Assembly: GCF_026672545.1 (NCBI RefSeq)
Contig: NZ_JAPPRJ010000002.1
Location: 1,162,201 to 1,226,200, forward strand
Direction: 5' to 3'
Length of the DNA: 64,000 nucleotides
Source: Rhizobium sp. SL86
Lineage (GTDB): Bacteria; Pseudomonadota; Alphaproteobacteria; Rhizobiales; Rhizobiaceae
The first letter of the stretch is position 1, and each line of letters begins with the position of its first letter. Made by a program: the position numbers and the translations under genes. Positions 49,073 to 57,993 of this stretch are shown here, in pieces. Below the pieces are notes generated by a model, which saw nothing but the letters and a program-made list of their open reading frames with translations, made no database searches and was not told the DNA's origin.

Positions 49073-50752
49073 TTAAGCGGCTTCCGGCGACAGCGGCCGG
49101 AAATTTGCGAAATCCCAGTGCCGTCCCGGGGCCGCATCTATAAGCTGGCGGGTGTAGGGGTGCCTCGGCTTGGTAAGCACCTCATGACCGGTGGCATATT
49201 CCACGATACGCCCTTTCTGCATGACGATCACATCGTCGCAGATCTGCGCGGCAACCCGCAGATCGTGGGTAATGAACAGGATGGCGATGCCAAGCCTTTG
49301 CTGAAGATCCGCCAGCAGGTCGAGCACCTGTGCCTGGACGGAAACATCGAGCGCCGATACCGCCTCGTCCGCCACCAACACCTTCGGGTTCATGGCAACG
49401 GCGCGCGCAATGGCGATGCGTTGACGCTGGCCGCCAGAAAACTGGTGCGGGTAACGGTTCACCGAATCTTCCGGCAGGCCGACAATGGCAAGCAGTTCGC
49501 GTGCCCGTTTCAGCGCCTGCGCCTGCGGCGTTCCGTAGTTCACCGGTCCTTCGGCAATGCTCTCTCCCACCGTGATTCTAGGGTTCAGCGAGCGATAGGG
49601 ATCCTGGAACACCATCTGGATATACTGGCGATGCGGCTGCAGGCTGCGACGCGAAAAGTCGGCGATTTCCTGGCCGGAAATACGGATGGAGCCGGACGTG
49701 GGATCGATCAGCCGCATGATGCAGCGGGCAACAGTGGATTTGCCAGAGCCACTTTCACCGACGATACCGAGCGTCCGGCCCTTTTTCAACGTAAAGGAGA
49801 TGTCCGTCGCCGCTTTTGTCCCTGCCGCGAAACTGCCGAACAGGCCCTTCCTGCCATACACCTTTTCGAGCTCCGAAGCCGACAGCACGACCTCGTCAGA
49901 GACCAGCGGGCGCGGTTGGCGCGGCACCAGACTCGGCACGGAGGAAAGCAGCATGCGCGTATAGTCCTTTGCCGGCGCGGTCAGGATCGTCTCGACGGGA
50001 CCGCTTTCAACGAGGCTACCGCGGTTCATGACGTAGACCGTATCGGCAATTTCGGCTACCACCCCCATGTCGTGCGTAATGAACAGAACCGCGGTGCCCC
50101 GCTTTTGCTGGAGATCGGCGATGAGCTTGAGAATCTGCTTCTGGGTGGTCACGTCCAGCGCCGTTGTTGGTTCATCTGCGATCAGAAGCTTCGGCTTCAG
50201 GATCAGAGCCATGGCAATCATGATCCGCTGGCGCTGGCCGCCGGATAATTGATGCGGATAAGAGGCAAAGATCCGCTCCACCTCTGGCAGTTGCACCTCG
50301 CGCATCATCTCCAGAACGGCATCCTTCTGCTCACGGGAAGAAAGCTTGGTGTGTTCCTGCAGAACCTCGCAGATCTGACGCCCAACCGTCAGCACCGGGT
50401 TCAGCGCCGTCATCGGTTCCTGAAAGATCATGGCAATGCTTTTGGACCGCAGCGCCCGCATCCGGGCAGCATCCGCCTTCAGAAGATCTTCACCCTCGAA
50501 CAGGATTTCGCCACCCCGCGGTTCCAGTGATTGACGCGGCAGAAGCCCCATGGTTGCCAACGAGGTGACCGACTTGCCTGAACCGGATTCGCCAACAAGG
50601 CACACCGTCTCGCCGGCGTGAATGGTGACCGAGACACCGTTGAGGACCGGTGCGCTCTCGTTGTCATCGGTGAGGGCGATGACAAGATTGTTGATACGCA
50701 GAACCTCGGGCGCCAGTGCGGGATAGAACGGGCTTGTCGCGCTTGTGGTCAT
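49073..50752 (-). CDS. Dipeptide/oligopeptide ABC transporter ATP-binding protein, fused DppD-DppF
   Basis: A 559-residue ATPase with both nucleotide-binding domains in one chain. Domain 1 has Walker A GESGSGKSV, LSGGQRQRIMIAMAL and LLIADEPTTALD. Domain 2 from about residue 290 has GESGSGKST, FSGGQRQRIAIARA and LVADEAVSALD. Each domain carries the peptide-transporter tail that ends in HPYTRQL or DYTRMLL. The second Walker B reads DEAVSALD, where Ala replaces the usual Pro, which is common in this family. Its start overlaps the permease stop. Confidence 0.93.
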   Translation of the reverse strand: MTTSATSPFYPALAPEVLRINNLVIALTDDNESAPVLNGVSVTIHAGETVCLVGESGSGKSVTSLATMGLLPRQSLEPRGGEILFEGEDLLKADAARMRALRSKSIAMIFQEPMTALNPVLTVGRQICEVLQEHTKLSSREQKDAVLEMMREVQLPEVERIFASYPHQLSGGQRQRIMIAMALILKPKLLIADEPTTALDVTTQKQILKLIADLQQKRGTAVLFITHDMGVVAEIADTVYVMNRGSLVESGPVETILTAPAKDYTRMLLSSVPSLVPRQPRPLVSDEVVLSASELEKVYGRKGLFGSFAAGTKAATDISFTLKKGRTLGIVGESGSGKSTVARCIMRLIDPTSGSIRISGQEIADFSRRSLQPHRQYIQMVFQDPYRSLNPRITVGESIAEGPVNYGTPQAQALKRARELLAIVGLPEDSVNRYPHQFSGGQRQRIAIARAVAMNPKVLVADEAVSALDVSVQAQVLDLLADLQQRLGIAILFITHDLRVAAQICDDVIVMQKGRIVEYATGHEVLTKPRHPYTRQLIDAAPGRHWDFANFRPLSPEAA

Positions 50753-51636
50753 TTCGATGCTTCCCTCTTCTTCATGCGCGGATCAAGCAAATCACGCGCT
50801 GTATCGCCAAGAAGGTTGATGGAGAGAATGCAGAGCGAAAGCGCGATGCCCGGCCACAGGATGAGTTCCGGTTTGATCTGGAAAAAGGCGCGTCCCTCGG
50901 CCATGATGTTGCCCCAGGTCGGCGTTTCCGTGGAAACACCTGCGCCGAGGAAGGATAAGATCGCTTCCGTGAGAATGGCGGAGGCACAGACATAGGTGCC
51001 CTGCACGATGAGCGGCGCCAACGTGTTCGGCATCAGGTGCCGCCAGAGAATTTTTGGCAGGCTGGAACCGGCGGCGATCGCCGCCTCGACATAGGGCTCC
51101 TCGCGAGCCGACAACACCACCGAACGCACTAACCGCACCACGCGCGGAATTTCCGGCACGGTAATGGCAAACATTACGGTCCAGATGCTCGCTCCCGTTA
51201 ATGATACGACGGCGATCGCAAGCAAAAGACTCGGAATGGCCATCAGGGCGTCCATGACCCGCATGACGATGGCATCAAGAATGCGGAAGAAACCGGAGAC
51301 AAGGCCGATGCCGAGCCCGATGGCCACCGAAATTGCAGTTGCGCCGACACCGATGAACAGCGAGATGCGCGCACCATACAGGACGCGGGAGAGAAGATCG
51401 CGTCCATAGGCGTCGGTACCGAGCGGATAGATTTCGCTCGCCGGCTTGAGGCGCACGGACGGTGTCATCGTCACGGGATCATGCGGTGCCAGAAACGGCG
51501 CAAAGACCGCAAGCAGGATGATGACCACGAGCACGAACAGGGCGAAGGCGGGAATAATCACGGAACTGCGACGCCGGCCCGCGACCAGGGAGACGGGCAG
51601 CCGCATTGCGGCGCCGAAGGGGGACGTCTGAGCCAT
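50749..51636 (-). CDS. Peptide ABC transporter permease (DppC-like)
   Basis: A 295-residue inner-membrane permease with six segments. The N-terminal DppC region is APFLAPHDPVTMTPSVRLKP, with YPLGTDAYGRDLLSRVLYGA after it. The coupling loop is YVEAAIAAGSSLPKILWRHL. ATG 51636 overlaps the DppB stop (TGATG), so the two are translationally coupled. Confidence 0.92.
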   Translation of the reverse strand: MAQTSPFGAAMRLPVSLVAGRRRSSVIIPAFALFVLVVIILLAVFAPFLAPHDPVTMTPSVRLKPASEIYPLGTDAYGRDLLSRVLYGARISLFIGVGATAISVAIGLGIGLVSGFFRILDAIVMRVMDALMAIPSLLLAIAVVSLTGASIWTVMFAITVPEIPRVVRLVRSVVLSAREEPYVEAAIAAGSSLPKILWRHLMPNTLAPLIVQGTYVCASAILTEAILSFLGAGVSTETPTWGNIMAEGRAFFQIKPELILWPGIALSLCILSINLLGDTARDLLDPRMKKREASK

Positions 51637-52577
51637 CAATACCGGATCCTTGGATCGAAGAAGGAGTAGGAAAGATCAATCAACAGGTTGATCAGTACAT
51701 AGATGCCGCTCGTCAGCAGGATCATGCCTTGGATGACGGGATAGTCGCGAGCAAGAATGGCATCGACGGTCAGGCGACCGATACCGGGAATGTTGAAGAC
51801 GCTTTCAGTAACAACGACACCCGAAATCAGAAGTGCAAATCCGGTTCCGATGATGGTGAGAACCGGCACTGCAGCATTGCGCAACGCGTGGCGGAACAGC
51901 ACGACATTTTCCTTCAGGCCTTTGGCACGGGCGGTGCGAATGTAGTCCTCACCCAGCACCTCCAGAACGGAGGCACGGGTCATGCGGGCAATCAGCGCGA
52001 CATAGATGGACGCAAGCGTGACGGACGGGAGCACGGCCCGCTCCAGAAAGGGACCAAGCCCCTTGGAAAGGCTCCTGAACCCCTGCACCGGAAACCATTT
52101 CAGATCGATCGCAAAGATCTGGATCAGGATATAGCCGATGACGAAAACCGGCACAGAGAACCCGATTACGGAAACCGTCATCACCGCAAAATCGATCCAT
52201 GTGCCGTGGCGCCAGGCAGCGAGCACGCCGAGCGGAACGGCAATGATCACCGACAGCGTAATCGTCAACAGCGCCAAGCTGACGGTGGGTTCTATGTGCT
52301 TTCCGATCATTGCCGTAACGGGCGTGTTGGAAATCAGCGAGGTTCCGAGATCGCCTTGCAGCAGCAGCCAGAACCAGGAGAAGAACTGAACGGCTATAGG
52401 CCGGTCAAGCCCAAGCGCGTTGCGGATCTTCTGGAGTTGCTCCGGTGTGGCCATATCGCCGGCGATGATGGCTGCAGGGTCACCCGGAGTCAGGCGAAGC
52501 AAAAGGAAGACGAAGATCGCAACCGTGACCATCACGGGGACAGCTGCGAAAATCCGGCGGACGGTATAGGCGAGCAT
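51636..52577 (-). CDS. Peptide ABC transporter permease (DppB-like)
   Basis: A 313-residue inner-membrane permease with six segments and the DppB opening MLAYTVRRIFAAVPVMVTVA. It has LTPGDPAAIIAGDMATPEQL (a periplasmic loop) and the coupling loop DYIRTARAKGLKENVVLFRH. I choose the ATG at 52577, six bases after GAGG; another ATG two codons earlier sits too close to the ribosome site. Confidence 0.9.
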   Translation of the reverse strand: MLAYTVRRIFAAVPVMVTVAIFVFLLLRLTPGDPAAIIAGDMATPEQLQKIRNALGLDRPIAVQFFSWFWLLLQGDLGTSLISNTPVTAMIGKHIEPTVSLALLTITLSVIIAVPLGVLAAWRHGTWIDFAVMTVSVIGFSVPVFVIGYILIQIFAIDLKWFPVQGFRSLSKGLGPFLERAVLPSVTLASIYVALIARMTRASVLEVLGEDYIRTARAKGLKENVVLFRHALRNAAVPVLTIIGTGFALLISGVVVTESVFNIPGIGRLTVDAILARDYPVIQGMILLTSGIYVLINLLIDLSYSFFDPRIRY

Positions 52578-52661
52578 GCGCATCCTCACGTCGGTTATTC
52601 GGGATGGCCGGCGGCACACCTGCACGACGTGCCACTGGCTTTGGCGAATAGAGCGACAGGA

Positions 52662-54266
52662 TCAGTCCTTCTTCTCGATGTTCCAGAACACCGGAACCGG
52701 TGCCTTCAGAAGACCGGAAAGCTCGTTGCGCCAAACGCTCGGAATCTTGAACTGGCCAAGCGGGATGTAGTTCACCTCGTCCATGGCGTGAGCCTGAAGC
52801 TCGGCAGCGGCGGCCTTTTGTTCCGTAAGGGTCTTGGCAGCGACATATTTCGCCCGGAGATCTTCCATCTTTTGATCGGTAGGCCAACCGAAGAAACCCT
52901 TCGTACCACGTCCGTTCAGCATCGGATTGTTCAGTGGCGTCATGATCTCCGGTACGATCCAGTTCGTGAAGAACATGTTCCAGCCGCCTTCCGCAGGAGG
53001 CTTCTGAGATGCACGGCGGGTGACAAGCGTCTGCCAATCCATGGGCTGCAAGTCCACATTGAAGCCCACCGCCCGCAGGGCCGCTGCGGCTACGACCGGC
53101 TGCGCCTTGACCGTCACCACATCGGTCGGCTGCAGCATCACAACCGGCGTTCCATCATATCCGGCCTCCTTCAGAAGTGCCTTAGCACCCTCGATATTGC
53201 CGCTCTTGGTCAAACTCTCAGCGCCGACCTCTGATTCCAGCGGAGTCCCGCAGCCAAACATCGAGCCGCAGATCGTGTAGTAGTCCGGATTGCCGATGAG
53301 CGCATCGAGCACATCCTTTTGGTTCATGGCCATCATGGCCGCCTGGCGGATCTTCTTGTTGTCGAAGGGAGGATACAGGAAATTCATACGGCCCATGGTC
53401 TGCGAACCGAGGCTCATGATTTCGACGGTCAGTTCGTCATTGCCCTGGACCAGCGGCAGTAGATCGACCGATGGAGACTCCAGATAGTCGATTTCCCCGG
53501 ACTGTATGGCATTAACCGCAGTCTGCGCATCCGGCATCGAGATCCACTCGACACGATCGACCTTGACCACCTTGCCGCCGGCGAGAGCGCTTGCCGGCTC
53601 GGACCTCGGCACGTAATCCTTGAACTTCTCGTAGACCGCCTTCACACCCGGCTGGTATTCTTCCTTGACAAAGCGGAACGGGCCGGAGCCAATGATTTCG
53701 GTGATCGCCGTGTCTGCCGGGGTTTCGGCGATGCGCTTCGGCATCATGAACGGCACCACAGACGAGGGCTTTGCCAGCACGTCGAGCACGTAACTGAAGG
53801 GCTCCTTCAATTTCAGCACGATGGTTCTGTCATCGGCGGCCGTGAGGCTTTCGGTTTTGTCGAAGAGAACCTGACCGGACGTATCGCGCTTGCCCCAGCG
53901 CTGGAGAGAGGCGATGCAATCCTGCGCCGTTACCGGGGTGCCGTCATGCCATTTCAGTCCGTCGCGCAGCTTGAATGTGTAGGTCAACTGGTCGGCCGAA
54001 ACTTCGAATTCGGCCATCTGCGGCTGCGGCTTGAAGTCCGCGTCGTAGGAAAGCAACGTATCCCACACCATATAGCCGTGATTGCGCACGATATGGGCGG
54101 TGGTGATGATCGGATCGAGAATACGCAGACCAGAATGCGGCACCGCAATGATCGTGGTGGCCAAGGCCGTCTGGGCAAAACCGGCCACACTAACGGACAG
54201 GCCAAGGATAGCGGCCGCGATATGACTTTTCAGACGTCCTGTCTTTGTGCTCGCTGATGCATGCAT
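52662..54266 (-). CDS. Peptide ABC transporter substrate-binding protein (DppA/OppA-like, SBP_bac_5)
   Basis: A 534-residue periplasmic binding protein and first gene of the operon. The signal peptide runs through KSHIAAAILGLSVSVAGFAQ to TALA. Cluster-C motifs include LRILDPIITTAHIVRNHGYM and FKLRDGLKWHDGTPVTAQDC. The sequence holds two Cys (in TICGSMFGCG) that could form a disulphide. ATG 54266 follows GAGGGAAC. Possible ligands are peptides, but this family also carries opines, glycosides and N-acyl compounds. Confidence 0.9.
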   Translation of the reverse strand: MHASASTKTGRLKSHIAAAILGLSVSVAGFAQTALATTIIAVPHSGLRILDPIITTAHIVRNHGYMVWDTLLSYDADFKPQPQMAEFEVSADQLTYTFKLRDGLKWHDGTPVTAQDCIASLQRWGKRDTSGQVLFDKTESLTAADDRTIVLKLKEPFSYVLDVLAKPSSVVPFMMPKRIAETPADTAITEIIGSGPFRFVKEEYQPGVKAVYEKFKDYVPRSEPASALAGGKVVKVDRVEWISMPDAQTAVNAIQSGEIDYLESPSVDLLPLVQGNDELTVEIMSLGSQTMGRMNFLYPPFDNKKIRQAAMMAMNQKDVLDALIGNPDYYTICGSMFGCGTPLESEVGAESLTKSGNIEGAKALLKEAGYDGTPVVMLQPTDVVTVKAQPVVAAAALRAVGFNVDLQPMDWQTLVTRRASQKPPAEGGWNMFFTNWIVPEIMTPLNNPMLNGRGTKGFFGWPTDQKMEDLRAKYVAAKTLTEQKAAAAELQAHAMDEVNYIPLGQFKIPSVWRNELSGLLKAPVPVFWNIEKKD

Positions 54267-54702
54267 GTGTGCTGTTCCCTCGTTTTGATTGGCAGGCTGA
54301 GAACCGGCAAGCCGGGATAGTCGCCGCGCGCGCAAGCGCACAGCCCCGGTCAGACCGAACCATTTTCTTGACGTCCGCGACCCGAATCCGCAGGTATCCG
54401 GGCAACGGCAAGGCATGATCCGCTGCGTCCGGCGGAACGCGGCAGAGAGCGCAGAATGCAGGTTCACGCCGCCAGAACTGCGACGAAAACGGCATCAGTA
54501 AAGAACAGAGACTTATCGGATTTTGTCAGTTCCGAGACGCGCAATTTATTCGCATCCCGGCTGGCGCCCGCGCGTCTTTCGTCGATTCAGTCGGTATGGA
54601 GCATCTGTTGCACGGCGTTCCCCTTAGGATTATTTTACCGCAATGCGATTGTAGTTATCGAAAGTTGATTATAGACTTCAGGTCAGGATTGTCAACGATT
54701 TG
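54267..54702. promoter_or_regulatory. Long divergent region between the peptide operon and the tandem IclR gene
   Basis: About 436 bases with no convincing gene. The right end is AT-rich and carries the consensus-like promoter at 54668-54695. If that promoter serves the peptide operon, the mRNA leader is about 395 bases long. Confidence 0.5.
54668..54695 (-). promoter_or_regulatory. Consensus-like sigma-70 promoter reading left
   Basis: On the minus strand TTGACA (54695-54690), 16 bases, TATAAT (54673-54668): both hexamers perfect. Repression by the adjacent IclR-type protein is likely, since the promoter overlaps the region just upstream of that gene. Confidence 0.6.
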
Positions 54703-56289
54703 ATGCGCTGCAATATGGATTCTGCCGACAAAAACACCCTGCCAGCCGATCGTCGCGCCCGCATTGCTGCACTTGAAAAGGCGTTCGCCATACTCGAACT
54801 TTTCGGTCCAAACGCACCGGAACTGCGAATTGCCGACATAGCGACGCGAACCGGCATGAATCGATCCAGCGTCCAACGGCTGGCGCATACACTCGTGACG
54901 TCCGGCTGGCTGTTACGCGAAACGGCAACCGGCGTCCTGTCCCTGGCGCACCGGGCCGGTTATCCCGCACATGTCTACCTCACGTCCAATCATCTCATTG
55001 ATCTGGTCATGCCATTGGTGGTGGAGTTGAACGCTCGGACCGGCCTGAGCTGCGATCTCTGGCTTGCAGATGGAAGCGACGCAGTAACGCTTGCGCGCGT
55101 ACCCTCACCTGCCGCTTCGTTGGCGCTGGCACCAATCGGCAGTCGCGTTGCGCTTCGCGATGCCGCGCCCGGTCGCGCGATTCTTGCTGGCCTAACACCG
55201 AGGGCAAGCCTTTGCCATGAAGATGACCGCGCATACGACGCGGATCTGGCTCAGCGGCTCGCGCGGGAACGCGACGTCGGCTACGCACATGATTCAATTC
55301 GCGCCGGCGAGGCCGGCCACGTTATTGCAGCTGCCTTTCGCGATGCAGCGAGCACCCCCATCGGCGCCATCTCCGTCTCGGGTTTGCGAAATGAAACGGC
55401 AGTAAGCGACGTCGCGGCCCGTTTGCTCGAAACCGCATCGCGGGCGGGGGATCTGCGGGTGACGCCGATGGTGCGTCCGGCCAATATCGAACCGAACGCG
55501 CGATATGTTTGGCCGTTGGTTGCTGATGAAAACGATCCGTTGGCCGTAACAGCGGTTGCCAAAGGATTGCACCTACTGCAATTTTTTCACCCCGAAAGGC
55601 CGCTTTTGACGCTAACCGAGCTTTCGCGCCAGACCGGGTTTCCCGTCCCCACGGTCCAGCGCATTACTGAAACGCTATGCGGCCTTGGTTACCTGCGGAA
55701 GGACGAGCGAAAGCGATGCTACTACATCTCCGTTCGATCACTTGACCTGCTCTACCGTTTCCAGATGGGGAACGGGCTTATCCAGTCAATCTGGCCACGC
55801 CTTATCCGCCTGCGGGAGGAATGCGGTCTGCGATGTTCCTTTTGCGTTCTCGACGGCACGGAGATCGTGCATCTCCTGCACGTGCAAAGCCGACCTCAAC
55901 CGGCCTTCCGCACCGCCTATCCCGGCAGGCGCCTACCGGCAGTATCGTCTTCTGGCGGTCGGGCAATGCTCTCCTGGCTGCCGGAAGAAGAGATGGACGC
56001 GATTCTTCGCGCCAGTGCGATGGAACCCGGCACGCCACAGACGGTCACGGACAAGCAGGTGGTTCGAGCGGAAATCGTCGCCGGACGCCAGCGAGGCATC
56101 GCCTTTACGGATCGACAGTCCATCCGCGACGAGGTAAATGTTGCCGCCGCCATTCCAGGCATCGGCGGTCGACCCGCAGGCGCGATCGTCGTGTCCGCAC
56201 CAGTACCACGATGGACAGTCGAACGACTTGAAAGGGAAGTGGTGCCACTGCTTCTCTCCCACGCACGCGGCGGATTGGTACAGGGATGA
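54703..56289 (+). CDS. Tandem double IclR-type transcriptional regulator
   Basis: A 528-residue regulator made of two full IclR units in one chain; single members have about 250-270 residues. Unit 1: helix-turn-helix LRIADIATRTGMNRSSVQRL (about 40-60) and effector domain to about 255. Unit 2: helix-turn-helix LTLTELSRQTGFPVPTVQRI (about 305-325) and effector domain GLRCSFCVLDGTEIVHLLHV to the end. The units are clearly diverged, so the duplication is old. Start uncertain: ATG 54703, TTG 54700 or ATG 54715, none with a strong ribosome site. Divergent from the peptide operon and presumably its repressor. Confidence 0.85.
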   Translation: MRCNMDSADKNTLPADRRARIAALEKAFAILELFGPNAPELRIADIATRTGMNRSSVQRLAHTLVTSGWLLRETATGVLSLAHRAGYPAHVYLTSNHLIDLVMPLVVELNARTGLSCDLWLADGSDAVTLARVPSPAASLALAPIGSRVALRDAAPGRAILAGLTPRASLCHEDDRAYDADLAQRLARERDVGYAHDSIRAGEAGHVIAAAFRDAASTPIGAISVSGLRNETAVSDVAARLLETASRAGDLRVTPMVRPANIEPNARYVWPLVADENDPLAVTAVAKGLHLLQFFHPERPLLTLTELSRQTGFPVPTVQRITETLCGLGYLRKDERKRCYYISVRSLDLLYRFQMGNGLIQSIWPRLIRLREECGLRCSFCVLDGTEIVHLLHVQSRPQPAFRTAYPGRRLPAVSSSGGRAMLSWLPEEEMDAILRASAMEPGTPQTVTDKQVVRAEIVAGRQRGIAFTDRQSIRDEVNVAAAIPGIGGRPAGAIVVSAPVPRWTVERLEREVVPLLLSHARGGLVQG

Positions 56290-56847
56290 AATCTGCACTC
56301 ACGAGTTCACATTTCGCCCGACACTCCTGATCGGGAACGTTCTGATGCCGCCTCGTCCATGTCCGCGTTTCGGAGTGTGACAGAAGCGCCCGGGAAGCAG
56401 TTCAGTGTGAACGCACTTGTCAACTGCCTGCGGCTTCGTCCGCCAAACCCTTCGAGTCTCGGGCATCACCGGAATGGACAAGTCATTCGTGGAAGGCTTC
56501 TTCACGCACGGCGCTGAAGCTCGGAAGGATCATCGGGACCAGAATGATGGCGGTGGCGATCAGTAGACCCGATGAGATCGGACGATCGACGAAGATCGTG
56601 ACATTGTCTGCGGCGGAAAAACCGGCAGCTCTATCACCAGGCGAACAAACAAACCGGCGCTTGGAATTTCGCGCAAGGCGACAGGTCGTGTCGATGCTTC
56701 CAGTCGTGGTAAAAGAACCGGTCTGGCTGCCCCCTTCCCCGACAAGCATGTCACGCCTCAGGTAAAAGTACTGCACGGCTCTGTTTGATTGCAAACATTG
56801 GTACGGTGTCATCATGTCCGATTCGCCCAAGCGGGGTACCTGTCGCG
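56290..56847. other. Gap with a TctA relic and LysR upstream region
   Basis: 558 bases with no intact gene. It contains the TctA fragment at 56483-56608. The last 80 bases before the LysR start are AT-rich and probably carry its promoter. Confidence 0.5.
56483..56608 (-). pseudogene. C-terminal relic of a TctA-type permease
   Basis: The minus strand encodes DNVTIFVDRPISSGLLIATA then IILVPMILPSFSAVREEAFHE and a stop. The pattern of a (T/V)xFxxRPIS motif, one hydrophobic helix and a short acidic tail is how TctA proteins end. Nothing upstream continues the match, so the rest of the gene has been deleted. Confidence 0.6.
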
Positions 56848-57777
56848 ATGATCGACCTTCGTAACATAGAGACGTTTTTCTGGGCGGCGGCGCTTGGCAG
56901 TCTGCGTGCTGCGGCCGAAAAGCTTGGCACGACACAGCCAGCGGTTTCGCAGCGCGTGGCCGCCCTCGAAACGGCCCTCGGCGTCCGCCTGTTCGACCGG
57001 GCGGCCCGGGGCGTGCGGCTGACGGCGAAAGGTCAGGAACTGCTGGCGCATGCCGAGCGTATGATCCAGGCCCGCAACGACATGATGCAGGCGGCACGCG
57101 ACCATACCGCCATGAGCGGTCGGCTGAACCTCGGTGTCGCCGAAACGATCGTGCAGACCTGGCTGCCGCGCCTGATCGCGGAGATCCACACGGCCTATCC
57201 CTCGCTGACCCTCGAAATCGAGGTCGAGACCAGCGAGATGCTGCAGTCCCACCTGATGAACAGAAAGCTGGATCTTGCCTTTCTGATGGGGCCGGTGCTG
57301 GAAGCAAGGGTCGAGAACCGGCCGCTCTGCACCTATCCGCTCGCCTGGATCGCGCGGCCCGGCCTTTACCCGCCCGGGGAAGCCGTGTCGCTCGAGACGA
57401 TCGCGGCCCTTCCCGTCATCACCTACGGCTCCAACAGCACGCCCTACCGCCAGGTGCGCGACATGCTGCAACGGCACAGGATCGCCTCACCGCGCATCTA
57501 TGGCAGCGCATCCCTGTCGATGATCGCGCGGATGGTGCTGGACGGCATCGGCACGGCTGTCATCACGCCGATCTTTCTCGGCGCGGAACTCAAGCGACGC
57601 GAGCTGGAAATCGTGATGGTCGATGTCGACCCGCTTCAGGACCTGCATTTCACCGCCAGTTGGATCGACGGACCGGAAAGTCACGCTGCGCGCGTCATCG
57701 CGCGCATGGCACAGCAGATCGCCCATGACAGCCCCGGCAATGTGCTGCCAGGCCCCGCCTTTCGCGACGAGCAATAA
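56848..57777 (+). CDS. LysR-family transcriptional regulator
   Basis: A 309-residue LysR regulator. Helix-turn-helix GSLRAAAEKLGTTQPAVSQR (about 17-36) with VRLFDRAARGVRLTAKGQEL after it; effector domain from about residue 90. ATG 56848 gives the standard start MIDLRNIETFFW. It is co-directional with and 216 bases upstream of the TRAP operon, and its likely activator. Confidence 0.9.
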   Translation: MIDLRNIETFFWAAALGSLRAAAEKLGTTQPAVSQRVAALETALGVRLFDRAARGVRLTAKGQELLAHAERMIQARNDMMQAARDHTAMSGRLNLGVAETIVQTWLPRLIAEIHTAYPSLTLEIEVETSEMLQSHLMNRKLDLAFLMGPVLEARVENRPLCTYPLAWIARPGLYPPGEAVSLETIAALPVITYGSNSTPYRQVRDMLQRHRIASPRIYGSASLSMIARMVLDGIGTAVITPIFLGAELKRRELEIVMVDVDPLQDLHFTASWIDGPESHAARVIARMAQQIAHDSPGNVLPGPAFRDEQ

Positions 57778-57993
57778 ATATTCCTTATATGTGCCTTCCA
57801 AACATACGATTGGACAGGCGGCATTGCCGTGTCGTCTAATCCGTTTCAACAAAAGCGATATAAGTCGCATGCAAGGGAACAGACTGACAAAGGCATCTGG
57901 CAATTCTCGCATACCGCATCCGTGCGCCTGCTGAACGTCATCCGTCCCCCTTCTGTGACTTTTGGATCCAACCAAAGGAAAAGGGAACGCGAC

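Noticed and set aside
51606..53234. A 542-codon open frame on the plus strand
   Set aside because: Antisense to the DppB and DppA genes, with many Arg, Asp, Gln and His as in other antisense shadows.
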